64,000 bases of DNA. Origin: Halobacteria archaeon HArc-gm2. Lineage in GTDB: Archaea > Halobacteriota > Halobacteria > Halobacteriales > Haloarculaceae. The DNA is taken from NCBI GenBank assembly GCA_025517465.1, contig JAOPKE010000003.1:248001-312000 (forward strand). Direction: 5' to 3'. The position numbers and the translations under genes are program-made. Positions 43,674 through 52,497 of this stretch are shown here, piece by piece (the stretch's first letter is position 1; each line of letters opens with the position of its first letter). Under the pieces are notes generated by a model. The model saw only the letters and a program-made list of their open reading frames with translations. It was not told the origin of the DNA and ran no database searches.

Positions 43674-45716
43674 ATGACGAGAGAGCCCCCACAGACCGAG
43701 GAGGGGTGGTACGCGCTCCACGACCTGCGACGCATCGACTGGGACGCCTGGCGGGAGGCGTCCGCCCGCGACCAGGAACGCGCCCTGGTCGACGGCATCG
43801 ACTTCCTGGAGTACTACGAGGGCGTGGAGGACGCCGAGGAGGGCCAGACGGCCGTCTACACCATCCAGGGCCACAAGGCCGACCTCATGGTCGTCCACCT
43901 GCGACCGACGATGGCCGACGTCGACGCCGCCGAGCGCCAGTTCGAGCAGACCGAGTTCGCCCGCTACACCGACCGCGCGACGTCGTACGTCTCCGTAACC
44001 GAGGCCTCGGGGTACACCGACAAGGCCAAGGAGTACTTCGACGGCGAGGTCGACGACGACTCCGGCCTGGCGAAGTACATCCGGTCGCGGCTCCACCCGG
44101 ACATCCCCGACGACGAGTTCGTCTGCTTCTACCCGATGAACAAGCGCCGCGACCCGGGGCAGAACTGGTACGACATGCCGTTCGACGAGCGCGCCGAGCA
44201 CATCGAGCGTCACGGCGATATCGGCCGAAGCTACGGCGGGAAGGTCTCGCAGATGATCGCCGGCTCCGTCGGCTTCGACGACTGGGAGTGGGGGATCACG
44301 CTGTGGGCCGACGACATGACCGACGTCAAGGACCTGCTGACCGAGATGCGCTTCGACCCCTCGACGTCGAAGTTCGCCGAGTTCGGCTCCTTCTACGTCG
44401 GCCGCCGCTTCCGGCCGGGCGATCTCCCCGCCGTCATGGCGGGCGAACGCGTCCCGACGGGCGAGGGGGAGTCAGCCGCGAGCGGTGAGCGGGTCGCCCA
44501 CGCCAGCGCTGGGAACAGTTCGCCGACCGGCGACGGCGACCGGCCGACGGCGACGACCGCCCGGACGGCCGGCGACGCAGGCGACACGGGTGGTGCCCAT
44601 CCCGGAAGCGCCGGCGAGGGCGACCACCCGCACGCCGGGGACGCTGCCAGCGACGACGGCGGTAGCACCGCGGAATCCGCGGACGACGAGAGGTCGGCGG
44701 ACGAGGATTCCTCGTCCGGCGGCCCGCCGATGGGCGGCGGCGGCGAGTTCGCCGAGGTCGACGATCTCGGGCAGCGTCTCGGCTCCCTCGGCGTCCGAGA
44801 AGGTGAGGACTACGACGCCGGTGACTACGGTCTACTGTTCCACTCCGAGGCCGACGCCGAGGAACTGGCCGAAGAGGTCGAGGGGCTGCGCTCGAACTTC
44901 GACCACTACGACCGCCACGTTCTGACGAGCGTCCGCGCCCAGGGCGGCCAGGCGGCCGTCGTGAGCGTCTGGACGGCGAAGGAGGCCGCCGAGACGGCCG
45001 CCGGCTTCCTCGGCGACCTCCCGGGCATCGACGAATGCTACGGTGGCCACCTCGGCGAAGGGGGCGGGGCCGGGGATGCCGACGCGACCGACGAGTCGGC
45101 AGCTGGTGACGCTGACGAGGACACCGACGAGGAGGACTCCATCCGCGAGGAACTGTCCGATCTCGACATCTACGCCGGAAAGCCCCACGGCGAGGACGTC
45201 TACGCGCTGGTGCTGTACTCGGAGACCGACCCCGTCGAACTCGCCGCCGAAGTCGACGGCCTGCGCGAGCACTTCGTCCGCTACGACAGCCACGTCAAGA
45301 CGGCGGTGTACAGGGACGCGCCCGCGGAGACCGTCGCCGTCGTCAGCCTCTGGAAGACGCGGGACGCCGCCGACACCGCCAGCGAGCACCTGGCGGACCT
45401 CCCCGGCGTCGTCGGCCGCCCGGAGCACGAGGACGGCTTCGGGACGATGGGGATGTTCTACACCGTCAAGCCCGAGCACCGCGAGGAGTTCGTCGAGACG
45501 TTCGGCGAGGTCGGCGGGATGCTCGCGGAGATGGACGGCCACCGGGAGACGGCCCTGCTGGCCAACCGCGAGGACGAGAACGACATGTTCATCGCCAGCC
45601 AGTGGGACGCGAAGGAGGACGCCATGGCGTTCTTCCGCTCGGACGCCTTCGCAGACACCGTCGAGTGGGGCCGGGACGTGCTAGCTGACCGGCCGCGGCA
45701 CGTCTTCCTGGCCTAA
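43674..45716 (+). CDS. pitA: PitA: chlorite-dismutase/HemQ-like haem protein fused to repeated ABM-type domains
   Basis: This 680-residue protein has an N-terminal HemQ/chlorite dismutase-like domain (about 8-265). H180 in ERHGDIGRSYGGKVSQ fits the axial haem ligand; a Gln follows 13 residues on, as in HemQ. A long acidic linker (about 270-355) leads to two similar domains (about 365-460 and 495-590, with GLLFHSEADAEELAEEVEGL and ALVLYSETDPVELAAEVDGL), then a C-terminal ABM domain (about 595-680). HemQ decarboxylates coproheme; haloarchaeal PitA is the known Cld-ABM fusion. Two internal domain copies make it longer than the simple fusion. Its last 46 bases are duplicated downstream. Confidence 0.9.
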   Translation: MTREPPQTEEGWYALHDLRRIDWDAWREASARDQERALVDGIDFLEYYEGVEDAEEGQTAVYTIQGHKADLMVVHLRPTMADVDAAERQFEQTEFARYTDRATSYVSVTEASGYTDKAKEYFDGEVDDDSGLAKYIRSRLHPDIPDDEFVCFYPMNKRRDPGQNWYDMPFDERAEHIERHGDIGRSYGGKVSQMIAGSVGFDDWEWGITLWADDMTDVKDLLTEMRFDPSTSKFAEFGSFYVGRRFRPGDLPAVMAGERVPTGEGESAASGERVAHASAGNSSPTGDGDRPTATTARTAGDAGDTGGAHPGSAGEGDHPHAGDAASDDGGSTAESADDERSADEDSSSGGPPMGGGGEFAEVDDLGQRLGSLGVREGEDYDAGDYGLLFHSEADAEELAEEVEGLRSNFDHYDRHVLTSVRAQGGQAAVVSVWTAKEAAETAAGFLGDLPGIDECYGGHLGEGGGAGDADATDESAAGDADEDTDEEDSIREELSDLDIYAGKPHGEDVYALVLYSETDPVELAAEVDGLREHFVRYDSHVKTAVYRDAPAETVAVVSLWKTRDAADTASEHLADLPGVVGRPEHEDGFGTMGMFYTVKPEHREEFVETFGEVGGMLAEMDGHRETALLANREDENDMFIASQWDAKEDAMAFFRSDAFADTVEWGRDVLADRPRHVFLA

Positions 45717-45721
45717 GTCAG

Positions 45722-45756
45722 CGGACACGAGCGAAGCGAGTGTCCGTTTTTTTTTT
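45722..45756 (+). terminator. Hairpin-T terminator of pitA
   Basis: CGGACAC (45722-45728) pairs with GTGTCCG (45740-45746), followed by ten Ts (45747-45756). The hairpin starts six bases after the stop codon. Confidence 0.75.
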
Positions 45757-45812
45757 CGCCCACGTTTTTGCGCGAGCGGTGCGCGGAGCGCACCCGAAGC
45801 GGAAAAAGGTGG
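45757..45812. repeat. CGCCCACGTTTTT...AAAAAGGTGG hairpin module, pitA locus
   Basis: This 56-bp module begins CGCCCACGTTTTTG and ends GGAAAAAGGTGG, like that at 24680-24742. Its core GAGCGGTGCGCGGAGCGCACC is palindromic. Confidence 0.75.
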
Positions 45813-45879
45813 AGTCGGGGCCGGGACGTGCTAGCTGACCGGCCGCGGCACGTCTTCCTGGCGTAGGCCGGCGCGCGAC

Positions 45880-46065
45880 GACCGAAGGGAGGGGCCGGTG
45901 ATATTGCGAGCGGGAGCGAACGAAGTGAGCGACACGCGAGCAGGCTGGTTCCGACCGAAGGGAGGAACCAGCTTACGGGCGAACGGCGTCCTGGCGAGCG
46001 GAGCGGGCCAGGGCCCGGAAGTCGAGCAACGCGAGTCTTCCGGCGAACGAAGTGAGCCGTGAGCA
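45880..46065. repeat. Modular hairpin repeat after pitA
   Basis: It contains spacer GCGAGCGGGAGCGAACGAAG, a hairpin GCTGGTTCC/GGAACCAGC at 45944-45972 with loop GACCGAAGGGA, and the further spacers GCGAACGGCGTCCTGGCGAG and GAAGTGAGCCGTGAGCAGG. Nothing coding is visible between pitA and the next gene. Confidence 0.7.
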
Positions 46066-46192
46066 GGCCGGTGACGGATCCCGCCCCCGTTCGATACCGT
46101 CACGAACTCCCGTTCAAGCAGTGCTTGCGCCGCCAGTCGACGCCAAAAGGTACCCCACGGTTAAGTCCCCCCTCGTGTTTGTCACGGGCAGT

Positions 46193-49009
46193 ATGACCGG
46201 GGACGAAAGGGGGCTGCTGGACGGCAGTCGTCGCTCGCTGCTGAAGGGACTCGCGCTCGGCGCCGTGGGGACGGCGGGCGCGAGCGTCGGGTGGCCGCAC
46301 GTCGCGCCGCACGTGCGAGGAACGGAGACGGAGGAACGCAGCCCGCAACAGGCGATGAACGCGCTCGTCGCGAACGAAGACGTGACCCACGTCGCGTCGG
46401 GTGGTCGCTGGGCAGACGCGAGTACCTGGGAGGAGGGGGAGATTCCCGACCACCGCGCCAGGGTGCACGTTCCGGCCGAGACGACCGTGACGCTCGACCA
46501 CGAGGACGACACCGAGCTGATGACGGTGCGGGTCGACGGGACGCTCGAGACCGATCCGGAGTCGACGGCGCGACTGCGCCTCGACACGCTCGTCGTCACG
46601 GGGAGCGGGACGCTCGAACTCGGGACGCCCGACGCGCCGGACGTCGCGGGGACGACGATTCGGTTCCGCGACGACGGCCCTATCGACGAGTCGTGGGACC
46701 CGACGCGGGTGAGCCGCGGCCTGCTGACGATGGCGGGCGCGACGGTCACCGCCCACGGCGCCGAGAAGGCGGGATTCCGCCCGACGAAGACCGGACCGCA
46801 GGCCGGCGACGAGTCCCTGACGTTCGCCGAGGCGCCGACGGGCTGGCAGGCCGGCGACTCCCTCGTCGTCGCGGGGATGAACCCGGCGAGCAACGAAGAC
46901 GAAGCGGTGACCGTCGCCGGCGTCGACGGGGCGACGGTGGCACTCGAATCCGCGCTGGAGTACGACCACCGCCCGCCGGCCGAGGACCTCTCGGCGTACG
47001 TCGCGAACCTCGACCGGACCGTCCGCCTGGCGTCCGAGAACGACCAGGCCAAGCGCCGCGGGCACGTCATGCTGACGTCCCGTGACGTCGACCTGGCCAA
47101 CGTCGGGTTCTACGACCTCGGACGGACGGAGAAGGCCCGGCCCTTCACCGACCCGCTGAACGGCAAACCGCCGGAAGACGTCCCGCCGAACCCCCAGGCC
47201 CGCTACGCCTGCCACTTCCACCGGACGGGAATCGACACGACCGCGGAGCCCCGTCGGGTTCGGGGCTGCGTCGTCCACGGGAGTCCCGGGTGGGGGTACG
47301 TCAACCACAACAGCTACGTCGAAATCGAGGACAGCGTCTCCTACGACGTGTTCGGCGCCGGCTTCGTCGCCGAGGTCGGCAACGAGGTCGGTTCCTTCCG
47401 GAACAACTTCGCGTTGCGTTCGACGGGCTCGGGCGGCTTGCCGGACAACCGCCAGTTCCACGAGGACGACGAGGGGTCCATCGACGACTTCGGCCACGGC
47501 GGTTACGGCTTCTGGCTACAGGGCCCCGGCGTGGCAGTCGAGGACAACGTCGCCGCCGGCCACCGCCACCACGGCTTCGTCTACTGGACCCGCGCCAAAC
47601 CCGACCACGAGGTCGATCCCGAGCGGATCGACGGCGTCACCGACGAGATACCCACCTTCCCCGTCGAGAACCTCGACGGCCAGGCCTACCTCGAACAGTC
47701 CGACGAGCTCGCGGACGGCCGGGTGCCCTCCGGGAACGTCAAACTGCGGTCGTTCAGCGGCAACACCGTCTTCGCCTCCGGCGGCGGGCTGGACATGTCC
47801 CGCCACCGCTTCGGCGACGACCCGCCCGAAGAGGGCGACCACGCCAGCGTCATCGAGGGATTCACGGCGTTCAACATCGGTGCGTTCGAGCCGGAGTGGG
47901 GCGGTATCAGACCACCGCGTAGCGCCGGGTCGCAAGGCGGCAACAACGGCATCTCGATCCGGTACAGCCGCCACGTCTCCATCGAGGACGTCCGCCTCGT
48001 CGGCGGCCGGGGCGACTCGCGCGGCATCGGGATCAACCACAACCACGCGCCCAGCGACGTGCGCGTCGAGGGTGGGGAAATCGAGGGCTGGAAGGTCGGC
48101 GTCCGCTCGTTCCCCCGCGGCGAGGCACCCATCCGCGACGTCGACTTCGACAACGAGGTGGACGTCCAGTTGACCGGCGGCGGGACGGACCACCGCTGGT
48201 CGGTCCAGTCCGTCCCCATCGAGGGCGCGTCGTTCGCCGACGGCGGCCGGGCGTCGGTGTACATGGGCACCGAACTCGACGAGGACCTCTACGGGCTGTT
48301 CTCGCCGGAGAGCGTCGCCTCCCTGAACGGAGAGTCCCTGTACTTCGAGTCCCAGCGGCCCGACTTCGTCCCGCTCCCGACGCGGGCCGACGTGAGCGAC
48401 GTCGACGAGGACGCGCTCTCGGACCTGACTGACGTCAAGCCCGGACAGCTCGTCGGCGAGACCAACGCCGACCTCTGGGACGAGTTCGGCCTCAGCGTCG
48501 AAGGCGAGGTCGTTCCCGACGACGCGGGGCGCGTGGCCAGCGTCGAGGGTGGATACCTCGGCGGTGCCAGTGGGTCAGGCGGCGGCTCGCCGGGGGGCCA
48601 GTCACCGCCCGGCCCCCTGGAGAGCGTGACGACGGCGACGGGGTCACTCGTCGAGTGGGGCCGACTCAGTCAGGGGAAGCCGCTGTACGTCTACGACGAC
48701 CCAGAGTTCCTGGCCATTCCAGGCAAGTACGCCAACCTGCCGTACCTCCGGTTCGAGGGCGAGGACGCCCACGAGGAGCGACGGTCGTTCACCTACCTCC
48801 AGTTCGACGCGCCGATGACGCTCTGGGTCGCACTCGACGACGAAGTCAGTCCGGGCTGGCTCTCGCGCTGGCAGAAGACCGGCGACACCCTCGGGACGAG
48901 CGACGACACTCGCGCCGTCTACCGAACCGAGGTCGACGCCGGGACGACGATTCTCGGGGACTCGGGAGAGAGCCACCGGATGTACACCGTCTTCTACCGG
49001 AACCGCTAA
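46193..49009 (+). CDS. Tat-exported G8-domain, right-handed beta-helix protein
   Basis: This 938-residue exported protein has a twin-arginine signal (SRRSLLKGLALGAVG, about 12-38). A G8 domain (about 65-190) begins with GRWADASTWEEGEIPDHRARVHVPAET; G8 domains occur in eukaryotic CEMIP and fibrocystin, and in some bacteria. The middle (about 290-720) has beta-helix rungs with repeated GxxxVxDN and HNSYVEIEDSVSYDVFG-like turns. A Gly/Ser/Pro linker (about 785-810) precedes a C-terminal beta domain. I infer extracellular polysaccharide binding or cleavage, but no catalytic residue can be assigned. Confidence 0.8.
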   Translation: MTGDERGLLDGSRRSLLKGLALGAVGTAGASVGWPHVAPHVRGTETEERSPQQAMNALVANEDVTHVASGGRWADASTWEEGEIPDHRARVHVPAETTVTLDHEDDTELMTVRVDGTLETDPESTARLRLDTLVVTGSGTLELGTPDAPDVAGTTIRFRDDGPIDESWDPTRVSRGLLTMAGATVTAHGAEKAGFRPTKTGPQAGDESLTFAEAPTGWQAGDSLVVAGMNPASNEDEAVTVAGVDGATVALESALEYDHRPPAEDLSAYVANLDRTVRLASENDQAKRRGHVMLTSRDVDLANVGFYDLGRTEKARPFTDPLNGKPPEDVPPNPQARYACHFHRTGIDTTAEPRRVRGCVVHGSPGWGYVNHNSYVEIEDSVSYDVFGAGFVAEVGNEVGSFRNNFALRSTGSGGLPDNRQFHEDDEGSIDDFGHGGYGFWLQGPGVAVEDNVAAGHRHHGFVYWTRAKPDHEVDPERIDGVTDEIPTFPVENLDGQAYLEQSDELADGRVPSGNVKLRSFSGNTVFASGGGLDMSRHRFGDDPPEEGDHASVIEGFTAFNIGAFEPEWGGIRPPRSAGSQGGNNGISIRYSRHVSIEDVRLVGGRGDSRGIGINHNHAPSDVRVEGGEIEGWKVGVRSFPRGEAPIRDVDFDNEVDVQLTGGGTDHRWSVQSVPIEGASFADGGRASVYMGTELDEDLYGLFSPESVASLNGESLYFESQRPDFVPLPTRADVSDVDEDALSDLTDVKPGQLVGETNADLWDEFGLSVEGEVVPDDAGRVASVEGGYLGGASGSGGGSPGGQSPPGPLESVTTATGSLVEWGRLSQGKPLYVYDDPEFLAIPGKYANLPYLRFEGEDAHEERRSFTYLQFDAPMTLWVALDDEVSPGWLSRWQKTGDTLGTSDDTRAVYRTEVDAGTTILGDSGESHRMYTVFYRNR

Positions 49010-49078
49010 CGGACTGCCGCGTCGAGGCTCCTCGCCAAAGCACAGGGCGTTTACCGCTCGCGTCTGAAACCAACCCAC

Positions 49079-50125
49079 ATGAACGCGGTGGAGATCTGGA
49101 TCCGCCTGCTCGCAGGGGTCGGACTGATCCTCGCGAACGGCTTCTTCGTGGCCATCGAGTTCGCCCTGACCAGGGTCCGCCAGTACCCGGAGTCGGAGTT
49201 CGACGAACCGGGGCTCCGCCGGGCCTGGGAGATGACCCACGAACTTGAGATATACCTCACCAGCTGTCAGGTGGGGATCACGGCGTCGAGCATCGCCGTC
49301 GGTATCGTCGCCGAACCGGCGCTCGCCGCCATCTTCGAACCGGTGTTCGCCAACACCGGGCTCGCCTCCGTCGGCGCCGGTGCCATCCTGGCGTTCGTCA
49401 TCATCAACCTCGTCCACCTCACCCACGGCGAGCAGACGCCGACCTACCTCGGCGTCGAACGCACCAAGTTCGTCTGCCGGTACGGCGCGACTCCGCTGTA
49501 CTGGTTCGCCTGGAGCATCCGGCCGGTGATGCGCATCGGCGACACCGTCGCCAAGTGGACGCTCGGGCTGTTCGGCATCGAGATGACCGGCGCCTGGCTC
49601 GAGACCGAGGAGGAGATAATCGAGACCAGAGCCGATCTGCGCAACCGGCTCGGGTCGCTGCTCGAGCGCGGCGACCTCTCCGAAGAACGCCACGACGAAG
49701 TGATCAGCGCGCTCGAAGTTGGGGAGGTCCCCGTCCGAGATATTATGGTGGACGTCGACGACGTCGTCTTCCTCTCGACGGACGCCGACCCCGAGGAGAA
49801 CTTCGACCGCATGGCGGGCACACCGCACGTTCGCTTCCCGCTGCTAGCCGACGACGACCCCGAACAGTTCGAGGGCATCGTCTACGCGCCCTCGATCGTC
49901 GACAACGTCGACGCCCTCCGCTCGGGGGAACAGTCCTTCGCCGACGTCGCCGCGCCGCCGATGACCGTCGCCGCCGACACGACGGTCAGCGACGCCGTCG
50001 ACCAGTTCCAGACCGAGAGCCAGGAGCTCGCACTCGTGATGACGGAGGGTGAAGTGGTCGGCCTGGTCACCGCGACCGACGCCTTCGAGGCGGTGATGGG
50101 CGAACTGGAAGATCCGCTCGACTGA
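49079..50125 (+). CDS. CNNM/CorC-type transporter with CBS pair
   Basis: This 348-residue membrane protein has a CNNM (DUF21) domain with about four helices (about 5-170), including ANGFFVAIEFALTRVRQYPESE, and a C-terminal CBS pair (about 215-340) with VRDIMVDVDDVVFLS and GEVVGLVTATDAFEAVMGE. Family members transport or sense Mg2+ or other divalent ions. The usual C-terminal transporter-associated domain is missing, so this is a short form. It is alone on its strand between the G8 protein gene and the convergent sufU. Confidence 0.85.
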   Translation: MNAVEIWIRLLAGVGLILANGFFVAIEFALTRVRQYPESEFDEPGLRRAWEMTHELEIYLTSCQVGITASSIAVGIVAEPALAAIFEPVFANTGLASVGAGAILAFVIINLVHLTHGEQTPTYLGVERTKFVCRYGATPLYWFAWSIRPVMRIGDTVAKWTLGLFGIEMTGAWLETEEEIIETRADLRNRLGSLLERGDLSEERHDEVISALEVGEVPVRDIMVDVDDVVFLSTDADPEENFDRMAGTPHVRFPLLADDDPEQFEGIVYAPSIVDNVDALRSGEQSFADVAAPPMTVAADTTVSDAVDQFQTESQELALVMTEGEVVGLVTATDAFEAVMGELEDPLD

Positions 50126-50142
50126 AAACTGGAAACGACCCG

Positions 50143-50565
50143 CTACTCCTCGGTGACCGTCTTGTCGAGTTCAGCTTCGCCGAAGTAGATCTCCGCCCCG
50201 TCCTGGGCCACTTTCTCCGCCAGCACGGCGCACTTGATCCGCATCGGCGAGATGTCGACGCCGAGCATGTCGACGACGTCGTCCCGGCCCATCTCCTGGA
50301 GTTCCTCGATCGTCGTCCCCTGTAGCTTCTCCGAGAGCATGGAGGCCGACGCCTGCGAGATGGCGCAGCCGTCGCCGCGGAAGGCGACGTGTTCGATCGT
50401 CTCCTCCGATTCGTCGAGGACGACGTCCATCTCGATGGTGTCACCGCACATCGGATTCTCGCCGACGTGGGTGAACGTGGGGTCCTCGATCTCCCCGTGG
50501 TTGCGGGGATTCTTGTAGTGGTCGAGGATCTGCTGTCGGTACATGTCAGAGCCGCCAATACCCAT
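50143..50565 (-). CDS. sufU: SufU-type iron-sulfur scaffold / zinc-dependent sulfurtransferase
   Basis: This 140-residue SufU/IscU-fold protein has the ligand set C40, D42 (NPMCGDT), C67 (DGCAIS) and C112 (RIKCAVL). SufU takes sulfur from the SufS persulfide for cluster assembly. ATG 50565 (MGIGGSDMY) was chosen for family length. In many genomes sufU is next to sufS; here both lie on the minus strand but 3.3 kb apart, with a pair of paralogous genes on the plus strand between them. Confidence 0.93.
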   Translation of the reverse strand: MGIGGSDMYRQQILDHYKNPRNHGEIEDPTFTHVGENPMCGDTIEMDVVLDESEETIEHVAFRGDGCAISQASASMLSEKLQGTTIEELQEMGRDDVVDMLGVDISPMRIKCAVLAEKVAQDGAEIYFGEAELDKTVTEE

Positions 50566-50599
50566 GTTGGCCGTATTTGGCGAGTGGGCGGCAAAAGGG

Positions 50600-50825
50600 T
50601 TCCGGGGCGGGTGGCGCGTGACGACCGGAGGGAGGAACGGGCCACCGGACGAGCGAACGGGAAGCGAAGCGACCCGTGAGCAGCGGACGATGCGAGCGAA
50701 GCGAGCATCGTCGAACGAGCGAGCGGGAGCGAACGCAGTGAGCGACACGCGAGCCGGTCGGGGCCGACCGAAGGGAGGGCCCGACGAACGAGCGAACGGA
50801 GTGAGCCGTGAGCAGGGCTGCGCGC
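50600..50825. repeat. Modular hairpin repeat upstream of sufU
   Basis: It contains repeats of GAGCGGGAGCGAACGCAGTG, GACACGCGAGC and GTGAGCAGC, and a hairpin GTCGGG...CCCGAC with loop GCCGACCGAAGGGAGGG near 50757-50783. It is the start of the 440-bp gene-free interval before the PH-like pair. Confidence 0.7.
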
Positions 50826-50879
50826 GACGAGTCGAGTGGCCACCGACAGCGCCCCATCTCGACGAACGTCGAGTACCGC

Positions 50880-50972
50880 CACCGCACTAGCAGTTATTTC
50901 CGCTATACAGCTAGCGTCAATTATACTGCCGTGGCAAACTTGATAGTAAATACCCAACAAAGCTTATTAGCT
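50880..50972 (+). promoter_or_regulatory. AT-rich promoter region of paralogue 2
   Basis: An AT-rich island includes AGCGTCAATTATACTGCC, GATAGTAAATACCCAAC and AAAGCTTATTAGCTC. The last, at about 50958-50972, sits 30-45 bp before the ATG at 51004 and is the best TATA candidate. The GC drop is strong relative to neighbouring genes. Confidence 0.5.
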
Positions 50973-51003
50973 CCCGACTATGTGAGGAACTAACGGAGTC
51001 GGG

Positions 51004-52266
51004 ATGCTCAACAGTATTCAGAGTCTATCTAACCCGTCGGGCACGTCGGCCGCCGGGAGCGACGCCACTGCCGCTCTCGATCCGCTCCTGCAGGACGGTG
51101 AGACGGTGCGGTACGTCCTGACGAGTTCGAAGGGAATCGAGCAGACCCAGGACGGGCGGACGACGACCGTTCAACCGGGCTCGAGCCACGACGCCTACGC
51201 CATCGTCACTGACTTCCGGGTGCTCTTTCTCGTCGGGAGCGATGCCGAGGAGCCCTCTATCGACATCGAGTTCGACCTGCCGATGGTCGCGAGTTCGAAG
51301 GCACGCAACAGCCTGCTGAGTTCGAGTCTCGTGGTCGCCTCCGAGGAAAAGACGACGGTCAAGTTCACCCCCTCTGGTGGCCCGGACGTCGAGGAGGTGG
51401 CCGAGTACATCGACCGCCTCAGCGACTGCTGGGCGGACTTCCACCGCGCCATCGCCGCCACGCGCGAGGCCATCGACGCGTTCGAGGCCACGCTCACGGC
51501 CGGCGAAGACGCCCAGGAGGAACTCACGACCGCCCAGTCGCGGCTCTCGAACGCCCATCACCACGCTACGCGCAACGAGGACGGGCCTGTCGAGGCCATG
51601 CTGGAGATACTGGAACCCGTCGAGGACGAACTCGACCAGCTCCAGGTCGAGGCCCGTCTCGACCGGGTGGACGACTTGCTCGCCGACGCCGAGGCAGAAG
51701 ACGCGTTCGACGACGCCGTCGCCGCGCTCGTCGAGGCCCGCGACCGCCTCGAAGAGGCCCGCGGGGCGCTCGACGAGGAGGCCCTCGCGGGTGAAGGTGC
51801 CGCGGAATCCATCGACGAGCGGACGGCGGCCATCGACGACTACGCGACGTCCCTGCTCGCCGACGCCGAGGACGCCTGTCACCAGGCACTCGACGCGGCC
51901 GACGCCGACGCCGCGGCGAAAGCCTGGGAGACCGCACTGGCGCGGTACCGGACGGTCCGCGACGCCGACTGGGACGAACTCGGCGGGGTGGACGAGGACG
52001 CGCTGGACTTCCAGATCGCCTGGGTCGTCGGCAACCGCATCGACGCCCTGTGTGCCCGCGGCGCGGAACTGGAGACCGAAGGTGACGACCTCGACGACAG
52101 CGGCGACGACGCGACCGAACGGTTCGAGGCGGCGAAGGACGCAGTGGAGACGGCCCAGACCCTCGCCGACGAGCATCCACACACCGACGCAGACCGCTTC
52201 GACGAGCGGCTCGAGGACCTCCAGGAGAAGGTCGAGGTCAGCGAGTGGCAGTGGGGCGACGCCTGA
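51004..52266 (+). CDS. PH-like domain plus coiled-coil protein, paralogue 2
   Basis: This 420-residue acidic protein has the family plan. A PH-like domain (about 25-145) contains YVLTSSKGIEQTQDGRTTTVQPG, AIVTDFRVLFLVGSD and RNSLLSSSLVVASEE. A long helical, Ala/Glu-rich body follows (about 155-405) with RLSNAHHHATRNEDGP and DFQIAWVVGNRIDAL. The C-terminus is EVSEWQWGDA. The helical body may be coiled coil or TPR-like. The function is unknown. It is followed in tandem by paralogue 3 and both lie inside the sufU-sufS interval. Confidence 0.8.
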   Translation: MLNSIQSLSNPSGTSAAGSDATAALDPLLQDGETVRYVLTSSKGIEQTQDGRTTTVQPGSSHDAYAIVTDFRVLFLVGSDAEEPSIDIEFDLPMVASSKARNSLLSSSLVVASEEKTTVKFTPSGGPDVEEVAEYIDRLSDCWADFHRAIAATREAIDAFEATLTAGEDAQEELTTAQSRLSNAHHHATRNEDGPVEAMLEILEPVEDELDQLQVEARLDRVDDLLADAEAEDAFDDAVAALVEARDRLEEARGALDEEALAGEGAAESIDERTAAIDDYATSLLADAEDACHQALDAADADAAAKAWETALARYRTVRDADWDELGGVDEDALDFQIAWVVGNRIDALCARGAELETEGDDLDDSGDDATERFEAAKDAVETAQTLADEHPHTDADRFDERLEDLQEKVEVSEWQWGDA

Positions 52267-52450
52267 GGGCGACGGTCCACAGTCGGTGAGACGGTCCGCA
52301 CTGTTTTTCGACGCCGGGACGACACGACGTCGCCGTCGAGCCATCGACTGATATCTCGAACCGGTAGGTCTCGGTACGCTTCGGCGGTACGACGGCCGTT
52401 AATGTCACGTTAAGCGCGACAGCCCCGGGAGTAGTTTTCTCCCGATCCAA

Positions 52451-52464
52451 GGTTATAATTATTC
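52451..52464 (+). promoter_or_regulatory. TATA-like box of paralogue 3
   Basis: GGTTATAATTATTC ends about 35 bp before the ATG at 52498. It lies in a short 231-bp gap, so paralogue 3 can be transcribed independently of paralogue 2. Confidence 0.5.
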
Positions 52465-52497
52465 GTGACGCTGTAAATTGTCAACGGGGGTTGGCTG

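Larger units (their letters stand above)
45667..45866 (+). repeat. Duplicated pitA 3' end flanking a hairpin module
   Basis: 45667-45712 and 45817-45862 are 46 bp identical, covering the last codons of pitA. Each is followed by a stop (GCC TAA at pitA, GCG TAG in the copy). The period is 150 bp. The space between holds the terminator and the module at 45757-45812. The layout copies that at etfA. Confidence 0.88.
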
